64,000 bases of DNA from Mantis religiosa (lineage: Eukaryota; Arthropoda; Insecta; Mantodea; Mantidae). Below the pieces are notes generated by a model. That model was not told where the DNA came from, did not search any database, and saw only the letters and a list, made by a program, of their open reading frames with translations. This document shows positions 10,639 to 22,619 of this stretch, one piece after another. The stretch's first letter is position 1; each line of letters begins with the position of its first letter. The position numbers and the translations under genes were made by a program. Location: assembly GCA_030765055.1 (NCBI GenBank), contig CM060952.1, positions 87,590,993 through 87,654,992 on the forward strand, written 5' to 3'.

Positions 10639-13539
10639 TATGGGGCAGTGATATTTAGCATTTTGAAATCAGAAATTTAGATTTTGATTTTTACGTTTAG
10701 CATTCTGTAGCATTTATACATTTGCAATTTAGCATTTTATAGCATTTTGAACAAAACAGTTTAATTTGAGTTAATTTTATTATTTATGAGATTTAAAACA
10801 CATTTACGGATGGTTATTAATGACAGTGAGTTAAAAGTGCATAAAGTGTCAATTTATTTTACATTAATATAGGTTAAAGCAATACACAAAAATATAGAAC
10901 AAGCTGATACAGACTAAAGCATACTACACAATACAAAAAAGATAACTTCATATTCATGTAAAACTAGCACAATAAAAAGAAAATGCACAAAATTAGCCTA
11001 CGCCATAACTCATAAGTTTGATTCAGTAACGCTGTTGAATGAAAGCAGTGAACATATTTCAAAATTATGTTCTGTCCTTTGAGTCCTGTCATTCACAATC
11101 AGATTGTATTTACTGAAATATCTTTCACCATCTACGCTGTTGGTAGGACCCCAAAATGCATTGCAGAGCTGCTCGGGCAAATCCTGGGTATCTGAGCTTA
11201 ACAGCTAACAGAATTTGCAGGCACTCTACATCTTTATTATTCTGCATGGTTTATATAAGTTGTGAATGAACATATTCGTATCCCTCAGCTGATCCACTTT
11301 AACATCACGAAAAAAATGAGATCTTATTACTTTCACTTAAAATCCTCCAATTTATTCAAGTTATTCGGCCAGCAGTGACAGGATTACAAAGCTTGTCAAT
11401 CTCTTGCAAAAAGACCTTTGTCACATGTTGCGCTATGTGGCTATTCAACTTAAGCATACACTCCATATACATGTTTTTCATTTTTCTTTTTACATTTTCA
11501 TCTGTAAAGGTGTCTATGAATTGCATTATATCAGTGGGTAACCATCCTCCCACATACCGTTTTAGCAGCGAGTATAAAGTTAATATCTCACCCCAATACT
11601 CGTGTGCAAAGGGGTAAGAAGAGTCCTTCATTTGGGTAATTAATTTACTAATTGAGACTGACACCTCGGCCACAAATTTAGCCTGACACTGTACTTCAAA
11701 ATAATTGCATTCATCAGTGAAAATGTTTTGTAGGAATGAAGCTGCAGTTTAACAAAGTTTTATCCAATGATTGTAAAAAGAATATATTTTAGTGCATCTA
11801 AATACCTGTACACATATTCTAAAGATTTAAACAAACAATTCCAACATGTGAGCATGGGGTAAGGAAATACTACAGCTGGAAGATTGGTTAACCTTCTTCA
11901 AAAAATGTTATATAGGTAAGCACTTTTCATTTTTCTTAAATGCAAGAAAGCCATTTTCAGTTTTGACACGAAATGGTTTAGTTGTGACATTTCTTTTGTG
12001 ATCAAATCACCAACTATAGATTCACCCTGTGTGCAAAACATTGAAAGTGCATAGATGGTCACAATTATACTTTGCAATGCTCCAAAGTGTGTCCCCATGT
12101 CACGAGCTGAATCTGATACCATCCCAAGTACATTTACGTATGAGATGTAATTCTTTCAAAGCGTCAGTGATTGCCCTGCTACAAGTGGACCCATTTGCTT
12201 TATCAAGAAATACGTCCAGGTTTGCCTGGTCAAACATTGTTCGGATTAAAACCGTGAAAACACTTCTTCTCTGCCTGTCTGAAATCTCGTCTGCAACTAC
12301 AACAATGGGTTTTCCTTGCAAACACTTCTTTATTTCAGATTTTTGCTTCTCCACAGCGAGGTGCATACGTCGCAATGTATTTATTTGCCTTGGACAGATC
12401 TCCAGAGCTTGGCGCACACCTGAACGCAAAATCGATTTAAATTAGCTAAAACTACTTAAGTTCGAGTCCTTTAGGCTCTACCATGTTACAAAATTAAGAT
12501 TACTGCCCTTAATATGTTTTGTGTAATTTTACACCCCTACATTGAATTAGATGTTTAGATTTTTTAGCTATATACATTTTCTGGCTTAGTGAAGTTAAAA
12601 TACGGGAATGATCTCGTTAATTTCGTGGCATCTGACCGTAAGGACAGGTACTTCGACAAGTACTCCCGAAAAGCTGGATGGTCCACTTTCTGAAGAGGGG
12701 TGTCGTCTTCAAAAACATCTTCACTATGTCTTCAACAAAAGCATTTTTTCAGATTTTGCACTTTTCAGTTTTTTATGGATTATTTGAATGCTGGCTTGTC
12801 GGTTTACTCCTTGTTTTTCCTCTTCTGGTATATTCTTGAAGCTTTCATTGGCACTGGCGTGTTCACTACTTCGAACGTGTTTGTCTAAAACATCCTTCTT
12901 TTGCCAATTCAGACGCTGATTGCAGAACTTTCACATTAAAATTCCACCTTGACTAATATAAAACCTTTCAAGTTTAAATTCTCTGTCCGCTATTTGATAT
13001 TTTCGCTCTCACCATCTTCGCACTTAATGACATGACCTATGCAAAGAATGAATTAAAGTTGCTCGTAAAACCGAAAGAACAATAAAAATCGAAACTTTGG
13101 CAAGTGAGAAATCCAACTGGAATTAACATGTGTTTATCACTTCCTTAAAATTACGGTTGCTATTGGTTTTCGGAGACAAGGATTGAAATTTTCATTCAAC
13201 TGGGCTGTGAAGATTTTGAGAGTCGTGATGCATGGTAAGAGAAGTTTCTTTTGTGAAATAACTAACTCGCTTCAGTACCAAACATAACTAATATTGTGGA
13301 ATAATAAGCTAATTTAGCGGGAAGTGTTGCCTTCCACATTCCAGAAGAGTGGTCACCTACTTTATAACTTTCTAAATATGCAAGAGTTCTACAGACTCTT
13401 CAGTTAAAGTTTTCAGAAGAAAAAGCATTGGGAAAATATAATTACTTGGAAATTCTTCGATTTCGCGTTTATATCGCATTTTGAGTCAATTTCGCACTTT
13501 ATCGCGCTACATCGCATTTGCGAAAAATCACTACCCCTA
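10639..13539 (-). mobile_element. hAT-superfamily DNA transposon, whole but decayed
   Basis: The left end begins TATGGGGCAGTGATATTT. The right end, read in reverse complement, begins TAGGGGTAGTGATTTTTCG. These are imperfect terminal inverted repeats with the AGTGAT core usual in hAT elements. Both ends are flanked by the same 8-bp target duplication CTTATAAG (10631-10638 and 13540-13547), the hAT length. The interior carries hAT transposase fragments on the minus strand. The element is about 2.9 kb. Its transposase is broken, so it would depend on a relative for movement. Confidence 0.9.
11040..12440 (-). pseudogene. hAT transposase, frameshifted
   Basis: Minus-strand fragments in order: 12429-12100 with the first catalytic region (KPIVVVADEISDRQRRSV, the VADE aspartate of the hAT RNase H-like fold); 12122-11898 with VSDSARDM (second catalytic aspartate block) but with its downstream part shifted; 11673-11356, an alpha-helical insertion-like segment; and near 11130-11050 a C-terminal VDGERYFSKYNLIVNDRTQR, matching the hAT dimerisation region (V.ERSFS.YN..L...R). 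It is closest in feel to the hAT transposases annotated as CGG-repeat-binding-protein-like. Several frameshifts and stops make it non-functional. Confidence 0.85.
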
Positions 13540-13554
13540 CTTATAAGTTGTTTT

Positions 13555-13622
13555 CATTCCCCGACGTTTCGGCGAAAACTGCGTACATCCTCTGGGAAGT
13601 CAAAGCCATGGAGTGCAGAGAA
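13555..13622 (-). repeat. PLE-terminus-like sequence with hammerhead-like remnants
   Basis: In reverse complement this reads CCCAGAGGATGTACGC, then TTTTCGCCGAAACGTCGGG. The spacing of an (A/T)GAGGA motif and a GCCGAAACGTCGG motif is that of the hammerhead ribozyme cores known from the terminal repeats of Penelope-like elements. CUGANGA is mutated (CAGAGGA) and stem II pairs poorly, so it is at best a relic. It lies directly beside the 3' target duplication of the hAT element. Confidence 0.4.
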
Positions 13623-13644
13623 GAGTGAAACACCTTTTGATCCG

Positions 13645-13843
13645 TCCATGGCTACTGGTAGGCCCAACTCAGCCTGTGTGTTTGTGTGTGAGTGGTCTTA
13701 TTCTGTCTGTACTTTCTGTAACTAGCAGTTAGGTCTTATTGTAAGGAAGTAAATATTTGATACATGTTAAAAGTGAATTTTTAAAAATACTACGGAGTTT
13801 GACAAACCTAATAGTTCTTGGAAATACGTCGGGATGCCACAAG
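13645..13843 (+). repeat. Left arm of a ~195-bp inverted repeat
   Basis: From GATCCGTCCATGGCTACTGG to AAATACGTCGGGAT, this is nearly identical to the reverse complement of 15005-15190. The arms flank 1.16 kb holding a mariner-type transposase remnant. They diverge abruptly after CGGGAT. The arrangement is an inverted dimer like those of the PLE copies elsewhere in the window, but no RT or GIY-YIG coding is seen here. Confidence 0.75.
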
Positions 13844-14309
13844 GCTAAAACACATCAATAAGATAGTGTTGTTGTGAAACTGAGGGAAAAAAATCCGACG
13901 TGGTGTTCTCACGTGATCTTTACCTATTCTTCAACGAACTATTGTAACGAAACCTTATTCAGCTATCTCTTCATGCTAATCCGGATAAACGTTTGCAGAA
14001 GTAATTCTCTATTAGATATTTCCTTATAAGTACATTGAGAAAATAGGAATACAGATTAGGCTTAAGCAATAGTCATAAGCTTTAGGAGCTGGCGATGACT
14101 TTGAAATGTCGTCATCTTCCCATAGCTAAGAAATTAAAAAAATAAATTACGAGTTCTTACTTGAGAGAGGTAGCTATACGCTGTGAGTGTTACACTCACC
14201 TTATTCAAAGAGAACTGACAACCACTTTGACACGCATATACGTGTTTCGGTTACTCATTTTATGAGGGACACTATGTTTTGAGCACAATAATTAAAACAA
14301 AGTAACTTC

Positions 14310-15003
14310 AGATTGAAAACTGCTTTATTGTCTTTCAAATTATTGTCCTTTATGATCAATACACTTCTGCATCCGTTTGAACCATTTGTCAAAGCATTTA
14401 TCCCGGTCTTCTTGGGTCACATCTAAAACATGGTTTTTGAAGACATCAACGACTTCTTCTACCGACGAAAATCGTTGTTCTCGCAATTTATTCTTGTTGA
14501 TCGGGAACAAAAAGACAAAGACATTGGGTGCCAAATAATGACTGTATGACGGATGACCCACTAATTCGACTTTCTGAGCCTTCTAATAATCTGTTGTTAG
14601 ACGAGATGTGTGTGCACTCGCATTGTCGAGATGAAGAACGATCCTACGGTTCTGTTGGTTTTCCTTACTTCACCGAAGACTTCCGGCAAACAAATGGTTG
14701 TGTACCATTTTACATTGGCCGTTTTACTTTCCTCTAAAGGCACTGTTGCCACCTCGCCAGTGTTGCTGAAAAAGCAAGTGCCTATTTGCTTCGAAGTGCT
14801 TTGAATGCGAACAACTTTTGTTGGATTTGCTTCATCTTGAAGCACCCATACAGTCGACTGCTGTTTACGACCCGGCTCGTACGCATATATCCATGATTTA
14901 TCGCCCGTTACAACCGTATCTACGTCTTTTGAGGCACCGCCATTGTATTTCTTGAGCTTTTTTGTACACCAATCGACGCGAGCATCTTTTTGAGATTGTG
15001 TCA
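14310..15003 (-). pseudogene. Mariner-family transposase, 5'-truncated and frameshifted
   Basis: The minus strand encodes SQKDARVDWCTKKL, then VVTGDKSWIYAYEPGRKQQS (first catalytic Asp of the mariner DD34D triad in TGDKSW). Next come VKWYTTICLPEVFGEVRK, the region before the second Asp, and after a frameshift GHPSYSHYLAPNVFVFLFP, equivalent to the HPPYSPDLAPxDFxLFP block that carries the third Asp. Here that Asp is Asn (APN), which would inactivate it. The C-terminus (FDKWFKRMQKCIDHKGQ) matches the family. The N-terminal HTH half is missing. It is bounded on the right by the inverted arm at 15005-15190. Confidence 0.85.
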
Positions 15004-15004
15004 A

Positions 15005-15190
15005 TCCCGACGTATTTCCAAGAACTATTAGGTTTGTCAAACTCCGTAGTATTTTTAAAATTCACTTTTGACATGTATCAAATATTTACTTCCTTACAAT
15101 AAGACCTAACTGCTAGTTACAGAAAGTACAGACAGAATAAGACCACACAAACACACAGGCTGAGTTGGGCCTACCAGTAGCCATGGACGG
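15005..15190 (-). repeat. Right arm of the inverted repeat around the mariner relic
   Basis: This is the reverse complement of 13645-13843, differing mainly by a small deletion (a GTGTGTGAGTG versus GTGTG stretch). The close match shows that the duplication is recent compared with the transposase between the arms. Confidence 0.75.
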
Positions 15191-15199
15191 ACCGAAAAG

Positions 15200-15422
15200 T
15201 GGGATCCAATGAGAGCAAACCTTTTTCACCATTAAATAATCACGCAATATTTTATATATGCTGGTGGAACTATTACAGGCGAGAGCTCATCCCATTTGAA
15301 ACACATAATAGTTCCACCAGCATATATAAAATATTGCGTGATTATTTAATCGTGAAAAAGGTTTGCTCTCATTGGATCCCACAACTATTATGTGTTTCAA
15401 ATGGGATGAGCTCTCGCCTGTA
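15200..15422. repeat. Nested foldback with two inverted pairs
   Basis: GGGATCCAATGAGAGCAAACC...CAGCATATATAAAATATTG-type sequence at about 15200-15272 returns as its reverse complement at about 15309-15385, nearly base for base (one mismatch, ACC versus CGT, in the centre). The intervening CAGGCGAGAGCTCATCCC segment with AAACACATAATAGTT is itself inverted again at about 15383-15421. The sequence therefore reads arm 1, arm 2, arm 1', arm 2', which cannot all pair at once. The last arm runs into the repeat that starts at 15400. Confidence 0.75.
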
Positions 15423-16290
15423 GCGAATCAGATGCATTAGAGCCTTCAGCGTTGCCACCTCGTTACCCCCTCTCTTTTAATATTTTCCCCCCTCTCTCTC
15501 TCTCGCACACTTGCGAGTGCTCTTGGCGCTAACGCAAACTGAATTTTCCAAACTTTTATAATAATGCACTTGTTGAAATTACAATTGCAACGTGGATATT
15601 CGTATACTACGGCAAATGGTTTAAATATTTGATTAAAATTAATTATAGTTTATGAATTACTTATTTTTCTAATACAATGAAAATACCAGCGGTGCATCCG
15701 TATAGCTGTGAATCATTAACAGATAATTCGTCATTGTTATTGTCTTCATCGTCTGAGTACTACAAATTTATGATGATAGGTTGCAAAATCTTATTACGTC
15801 AATTTCTTTCAAAAAAATCGTCTTCTTGTAGTTTATCTGAAGTGTCACGCAATTTTCCCTATCTTGTTGTGTTCCTTAATTTCTTCGTGAATAAGTCGTT
15901 CGTCAGTCAGTTTAAAAATATTATTTCTATTTGCAACATAATTTGAGCCCACATTAACTCAATTGGAATGTTCTGGCAGTAGTAAGGGGAAAGGTGGATC
16001 GCTTCTCACTGATCCAGCTGATACACTTTTTCATGGATGAGTAACCGAATAGTACTGCTTTGATCTCTCTAGAGCAAAGAGTAAATAGAGATTATGCACC
16101 ATTCATAAACAAAGATATAATGTGACCAAACACGTTCTGCCAGACCAGCGGAAGGGTATTGTATCCTCTCATCGAATTTAACAAACACCTTGACTTATTC
16201 CACGCTCATTCAAAGTACATACTTCTATCACGTAATGTCAGGTGGTTCTTCCTACAGTATTTACGCATGTAAATGCTTACGTAGTTATAT
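15400..16290 (+). repeat. Dispersed repeat R, copy 1
   Basis: This aligns colinearly with 25010-25950: AAATGGGA.GAG, then CTCGTTACCCCC, CAAACTGAATTTT..AAACTTTTATAATAATNCA, AGTTTATGAATTAC, a polypyrimidine-flanked TCATTGTTATTGTCTTC region, and TAACAAACA..TTAGCTTG-like ends. The copies are clearly diverged. There is no coding domain in either. This is probably a non-autonomous transposon of about 0.9 kb. Confidence 0.6.
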
Positions 16291-16604
16291 CTACTTATAA
16301 ATTTTATTTTGGTGATTGTATTCAAGTAAAAGATTTAATATTGTATAATATAAATAAGTGTTGGTTTTTTCATACTGACCTAGCCCGGATGATCATGTTT
16401 TAATGTTGTACGCTGCGGATGACATATTCAGTTAGTTCTTGTGAGCTTTAATGAGTTCCTTTAAAATAATTTGAACAGCAGCTAGAATGCAGTTAGATCT
16501 TCTGAAGAGCTCGCGTAATTTAACCTTAGCTCATTAAGAACGATACCTACAGAATTAGAACATAATTATGAACACTTGAAATAGAAAGATATGGAAATTA
16601 CTAC

Positions 16605-16850
16605 TACGGCGCCCGCCTTGGTAGCGTGTCTGCCTCACGTTCAAGAGGTCCCAAGTTCGAATCTCGCTTAGGGTGTGTTACCTGGATAAGGATTTTACCG
16701 GGGTTTTCCCTTATCCTGAAGGACGAATGTCGGGTAACTCTAAGTTCTGTGGTCCCTGGTCTCATTTGAGCATCATTTCACCCATTCCATTTATCGTCCG
16801 ATATGATTTAATGTTGGAGGACGTAAATTACAAAAAAATAAAATAAAATA
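16605..16850 (+). mobile_element. tRNA-derived SINE, family B
   Basis: The head GGCGCCCGCCTTGGTAGCGT and the B-box AGTTCGAATCTCGCTTAGGG have tRNA spacing. The body includes GGATAAGGATTTTACCGGGG, and the 3' end is an A-rich (AAATAAAATA) tail near 16830-16850. It is a different body from families A and C. Pol III transcription from the internal promoter is expected for the family. Confidence 0.8.
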
Positions 16851-16859
16851 CCTACTACG

Positions 16860-18600
16860 ACAACGTTAAGACTTGGGAGCGTGATTTTTCATAGTATACA
16901 GTACGGTTGTTGGATCTCCAGCTTGATGTTTTGCAATTGCAGGAGGTGGAGGGGGATGGTTAATATTACCAACATACAGTAATGAGCAATTGAAAAAATA
17001 CCCTCAAAACAATCTTTAGAATGAAAGTATAGGACTATTTTAGCTTTAATACACTAAAATTCAACTTTAAATTCCATTATCATGCAATATATTCATTATA
17101 ACACCACTCTATTCGAATATTTCGTTCACACCTTTTACGTGCGTTAACTGGTTCCGTTTGTAGTACTGGGATACTCTACATCCGGTATCGTGGTCAGGAA
17201 GTTAAAACTGTCTGCTAGCGTCAATTAGCATTGTCGCTGCTAGGCGTGGCTTCAGTATCCAACACCATGTTGCCAGTTTAATTTTGTTTGGATCGGTTTA
17301 GGGCTAAATATAGAAGTTGCTATAGAACAGTAAACTTTTGGAAGTCAGAAGTACTTAATCTGTGGAAGGACACCACCCGTGCCTCTCCCCTATTAAATGT
17401 TTGTACACGAGCCGGGCACAGCCTGACACTAAAGCATCCTATGAAAAATCACGCTCTCAAAGGGAAAAGCTACAGGTGGCTACTATTGATTGTGTTCTAA
17501 TTGTTCTAATGCGCAGTAGCAATACCTGTTGTCTGGCAGTAGCATCTAAAATTAACCTCTTGACAAGGAAAACGCTTGTGAGATTTTATGTGTGACTCTC
17601 CAGTTAAAGTAGACTTCATCGGTTAAGAGACCTATGGTTAACAGGTAGCTGAATATTAGAAACGGTTGCTGAAGCTCTTATATTTAGTAAGTATATTTTC
17701 TGAGAAGTGCACGAAAACCCCCATTGTATATATAAATCTTCCGGCTATTTATCTATTTCCTGGAAAATGCTTATAACCTCACCTTTTTTTATAACAATTC
17801 TCTTAACACTCTTCAAATTTCCCTTATCAGTTAGAATGTGCTTTGAGATGTCTATGATGTTGCCAACCCTTCAGCTTTGAGATGCGCAAAGAACGAAAGC
17901 GTATCCTGTACTTAGACGGCTGTCGTCTGCCGCGGAAAGCAGTGATATCCTAGCAGGCTGTTGCCAACTGCGAAATACGCCCAGACAGAGAAATGTCAAC
18001 TCATTACTCTCATTAATTTATTATTATTGTTTATTAATTATTGTTGTTTCGTGTTGGTATTTTCAGCACATGCTTTATTGTATTGCTGGCAATGCTCTAG
18101 CCACCTAGACAATGCTCTTAATTCCCTCAGCCGCTGCAATACACAGTAAAAGCCAAGTTCTGTTAAATTTCTATCTTGATGCTTAATTTCAATGGTCTAG
18201 ATATAAGTTCAGGATTGAAGTCAGATGCTAATTGGATTTTTGATTCCAGTAGGGACATTATTTTTGTTTTATGAAAATCTCATAAAAAGATTGGGGGATG
18301 AGTTATAGGCTAAGTAAGAGAAAGCATGGGCTCCAAATAACACTTCCAAATGGAATTACATCGTTCTCTCTCACTTTTTAGCAGCAGGAAATAAAAATAG
18401 AGGCTTTAATTATGGGTGATCCATTACTGCTGTGGTGTGAGTGTTCCATTTTATATTGGGCATGAAACACCAATTAATTTTGCTCATAGGCCTCTTTATG
18501 GAGCTTGAGGTTCATTTCTGTGCCGTAATTCTATAGCATATGACCACCAGCTTTACTTTTCATTCAAAGGATATCATGCTAATGATTTCTACACCCGAAA
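16860..18600. other. Gene-free stretch
   Basis: No supported gene or transposon. An open frame near 17288-17500 has no recognisable domain and overlaps other frames. Confidence 0.4.
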
Positions 18601-18604
18601 AAAA

Positions 18605-18675
18605 TTCCATCGCCCTCTGCCAGGTTTGAACCTGGAAGTTCAGGAATCAGAGAACCTCTTGATCATGGAGGGTGC
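18605..18675 (-). mobile_element. tRNA-like SINE head, relic
   Basis: In reverse complement, a B-box-like GGTTCAAACCTGGCAGAGGG follows an A-box-like TGATCAAGAGGTTCTCTG. The spacing suits a tRNA-derived head. No body is identifiable. Confidence 0.4.
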
Positions 18676-18759
18676 TTGGAGCTACAGATACTCATAGCAT
18701 TCTCATCATCAAACAGATCCTATTTTTTAATTTTATTATTTAGAATAGCAATAATTTAG

Positions 18760-19200
<441 letters not shown>

Positions 19201-19427
19201 AATTTACTTTCCATCACACATTACACTAATAAAAGAATGAAAACTTCGGAAATATGTAAACCACTATCATTGCTAAAATAAATTTCTCATGATGCATTTG
19301 TATAAGATAACAATATAGCACCATTATATGCAATTTATCCTATATATTCAATATTTACCTACCTGAGGTGCATGTTAAAAATTATTTAATATTTTTGTAT
19401 TTGAAGTGCATATTTAATATTAAGGCC

Positions 19428-19640
19428 ATGACGTTGCTGAGTGGCTAAACCACTGTGCTCTCATCATGGTGGTCCGGGTTCTATCCCAGACGACCGCAAA
19501 GTGAGGTTTGTGGTGGACAACATGGTACTGGGGCAGGGGAGACCAGCATCTCCAGTTTCCTCTACCATCTCATTCCCCTGGTGCTCTATCTTTCATTCTT
19601 AATATTAATACTATACTATATGGCTTTTACAGTCCCTTTT
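19428..19640 (+). mobile_element. tRNA-derived SINE, family C, copy 1
   Basis: Head GCTGAGTGGCTAAACCACTG (A-box) and GGGTTCTATCCCAGACGACC (B-box), followed by CGCAAAGTGAGGTTTG and an ACCATCTCATTCCCCTGGTGC tail. It is closely related to the copy at 25968-26170. Confidence 0.8.
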
Positions 19641-20290
19641 GGGCCCCAGCCTCCCTCTGTTTTTGCCTCCAATCATCCCTATCTTCTGCTTTTCGTCTCC
19701 ACATTCGGACTCCCAAAATCTGTAAGGCATCTCTTCTTACTGTATCTTCCCAACGGTTTTTTGGTCTGCCTTTAGCTCTAGTATTGTAAAATTTTCCTTC
19801 TAACATTTTTTTTGGGGGATCCGTTTCTCTTCCATTCTTTGAACATGTCCCGCCCATCTTAATCTTCTAATCTTAATTTCTTGTGCTATGTCAATATCTT
19901 TGTATATCTCATATAATTCTTTATTATACCTGTTTCGCCATACTCCATTAACTTTAATTGGTCCATATACCCTTCAAAGTATCTTCCTTTTGAATATTAA
20001 TAGTTTCTCCTCCATGGCTAGAGTCATGTCCAAGTCTCGCAGCCATATATTAACACTGTTTTAATAAATGTTTTATATAATCTTATTTTTGTTTTAGGGA
20101 ATATTATTTTATTCCTTAATATTTTCTGTAATGAGGCATATGCTTTGTTTGCTGCTGTTATCCGAGCCTTTATTTCCTCGTTTTCATCATTTTTATTATT
20201 TATAATTGCTCCTAGATACTTGAAGCTATTAACTGTTTCCAGATGATTTTCTCTAGTGCTGGAATTTCTGCTTTTGTTCTTACTTTCTAG
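19640..20290 (-). pseudogene. Non-LTR retrotransposon, C-terminal end of the RT protein
   Basis: The minus-strand frame at 19857-19640 encodes PPKKMLEGKFYNTRAKGRP, then RWEDTVRRDALQILGVRMW and AEDRDDWRQKQREAGAQKGL. This is the very typical C-terminus of insect endonuclease/reverse-transcriptase proteins of LINEs (GRPK.RWEDTVRRDA..LGVR.W...A.DRD.WR). Upstream on the minus strand to about 20290, related coding continues with stops. The rest of the element is absent. The SINE copy abuts its 3' end. Confidence 0.8.
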
Positions 20291-20849
20291 CTTTTGTTTT
20301 CCTTAATATTAATAGAATACATCAAATATCAGTATGTTATATGTAAATCATAGAGTAGAGTGTTGTATAGTTAATAAATGGGGTACATTGCCATTACTGT
20401 CATATAAAAGAAGTTAAATGATGAGAAGAAAGTAATGAAAATAGCTAAATTAAAGGTTTGAGAGAAGATGTGATCATCAGTGAAGTATATAATCCACCTG
20501 TCTTGTTACTTTTTAAAGCACTATTGAAACGAAATCATTGCAGAATGTCAAGGAAAGACTCCATCCTTTTACTACTTGACCATACATAGAAGGTACGAAC
20601 AAAACTGCACAAGTATAATCCTCAAGAACATATTTGAAATATGTTAATACACACTCTAACAAACAGCAAGTGCTTGTCAGCCTATTTATATAGATACTTA
20701 CTGATCATCATAAACTAAGCTCAGTTTGAATTTCTGTACCAGAGGTCCCTATCAGCTATTTCGTATACACATGCACTCACTATAAGCATGATAAACTAAC
20801 CTCAGGCTGAATTTCATTACCATAGAAATCTGTCAGTTTATTCACATGC

Positions 20850-20918
20850 GTACACACACACACACACGCACACACACACGCGCACGCACACGCACGCACA
20901 CGCACGCACACGCACACG

Positions 20919-20960
<42 letters not shown>
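20850..20960. repeat. (AC)n microsatellite with ACGC interruptions
   Basis: A CA repeat of about 110 bp. The left half is interrupted by CG dinucleotides (ACGCACACGC units), the right half is pure. The open frame through it is compositional. Confidence 0.95.
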
Positions 20961-20962
<2 letters not shown>

Positions 20963-21519
20963 GTATGCACATAAACAACTATAGGCAACCTATCCTCAAT
21001 GTAAATTTCATAATTGCAGGGACCTGTCAACACATCTATAGTTGTGGGATTGCTCATCCCATGAAAATATCTGTACATCATTTGATACAAAGTTAATCAA
21101 CTTCTTGCATTCACATCTAGACTTCTTCCCGGACAATCTTGGCAAAGTGAGCAATGAACTCGGAGAACACTTTCATCAGGAGATTTCAGTTATAGAATAG
21201 AGTTATCAAGGCAATTGGAATTCTAATATGCTGGCTGATTATTGTTGGACCATCAAGAATGATGCTCCACAGGCAAAATATAGCAGAAAATCATGTCTTG
21301 CTTTCTAGGCAAGTCAGAGTATATGAATATTTTGTCGTTCAGAATGTGGAAAATATTAAAGCATTTGAAATTATAAATGCCTGTTTCTCTTGAAACCTTG
21401 CTTGGCAAGGAAAACCCGACATCATATTTGAATTAGGGGGGGAAAATACTTTCAGAATTACACATTCTTCTTTCTGAGATAAAAAGAAATTTATTTTTTG
21501 TTACTTGATATTTGGAGAA

Positions 21520-21990
21520 ACTTAGTAAATGTGATGTGCAAATTAATTCATAAACCTATTTGCAGTTGGTTTTTCACACTACAGCACTTCCATTTTTATT
21601 TTTTGAGGTACTAGTTTTTGGAGCAGTTGCTTCCATTTTCAACCTTGTAGGTCCGATTGCTGTCTGTTGTTACTCACAGACTTTTCTCTGGTGGTAGAAC
21701 TATGAACTTCTTGACCTTAACCCAAATCCAAAAATATTAAAAGATGTGAATAAACCATAACCAACTGATAATGTGGAAGAATATCTTAAAATGAAAATAA
21801 AAAGACCAAGTAATAAACCTTGAAATCCCACCAGTCAATAACTTTATAAAGAAGTTCATAGTTACACCACCAGAGAGAAAACTCAGACAACAGTCTGACC
21901 TTCGAGATTGAAAATGGAAACAACAGCTCCCAAAAGAAATTTCCTTGTGATTGATAGTTGGGAGGTGCGTTAGGAGCTTTCAGGGACTTG
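21520..21990 (+). mobile_element. Penelope-like element end, second inverted dimer
   Basis: 21530-21715 is the reverse complement of a PLE 3' end (compare 30400-30590): AACC.ATTTGCAGTTGG, then TCTCTGGTGGTAGAACTATG. From about 21720 the same end runs forward: CCAAATCCAAAAATATTAAAAG, then GAAATCCCACCAGTCAATAA, CACCAGAGAGAAA. The two halves meet head to head, as in the 18.8, 49 and 56.5 kb copies. Both are diverged from the 30 kb copy. Confidence 0.75.
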
Positions 21991-22619
21991 TAAGGTTGCC
22001 GACCAGTCAGGTAGTAAGAATGCACTCATCAGAGACATGACATCATCCACATTGCAACAGCTATGGTTCCCATGGAAATTTACCATTGTTTTCACATGTA
22101 TGTGTGCATCTGATTCTTTGCTGCAAGTATCTCACTGAAGCCTCAAAATATTATAAATATTTCACCTTACAATATAATTTTTTGACCTAAAAAGACCTTA
22201 TAATTAAAAACCTTTTATTAAAAATTAAAACCAATGACTTAAAAATTTCTTAAAATTTTCAAATATTGGGTAGTGTTATAAACAGTGATACCATAAGGAT
22301 TTTATAACTCTTAAGTGTTATATTTCCTATATATTGAGAATTTTATCTCGCAAACATTAGTGTTTTTCACATCCTAGAACAAACAGAAGCAAGTTAATGT
22401 GGCAACAGCCTACCAAGCCGACCACATGCAGCAACAATGTCAATTACCAGGTAATTTCTCACTTAGAGTAGTCCCTCAGAAAATAAAAATGTAAGTGACG
22501 TAATGTGAAAAATCAACTACAAATAACTTACAAATTATTTTTTGTACCTCAGCATAATATTGGTTAAGTGGATGTATGAATCAAACCCAGGGTTCCTTGC
22601 ACAGTAGGCAAGTGCTCAG

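Noticed and set aside
17288..17500. Possible small host gene
   Set aside because: There is an open frame without recognisable motif, splice context or repeat homology, and overlapping frames are equally open.
20842..21090. Cysteine/valine-rich open frame on the minus strand
   Set aside because: It is a translation of the CA microsatellite.
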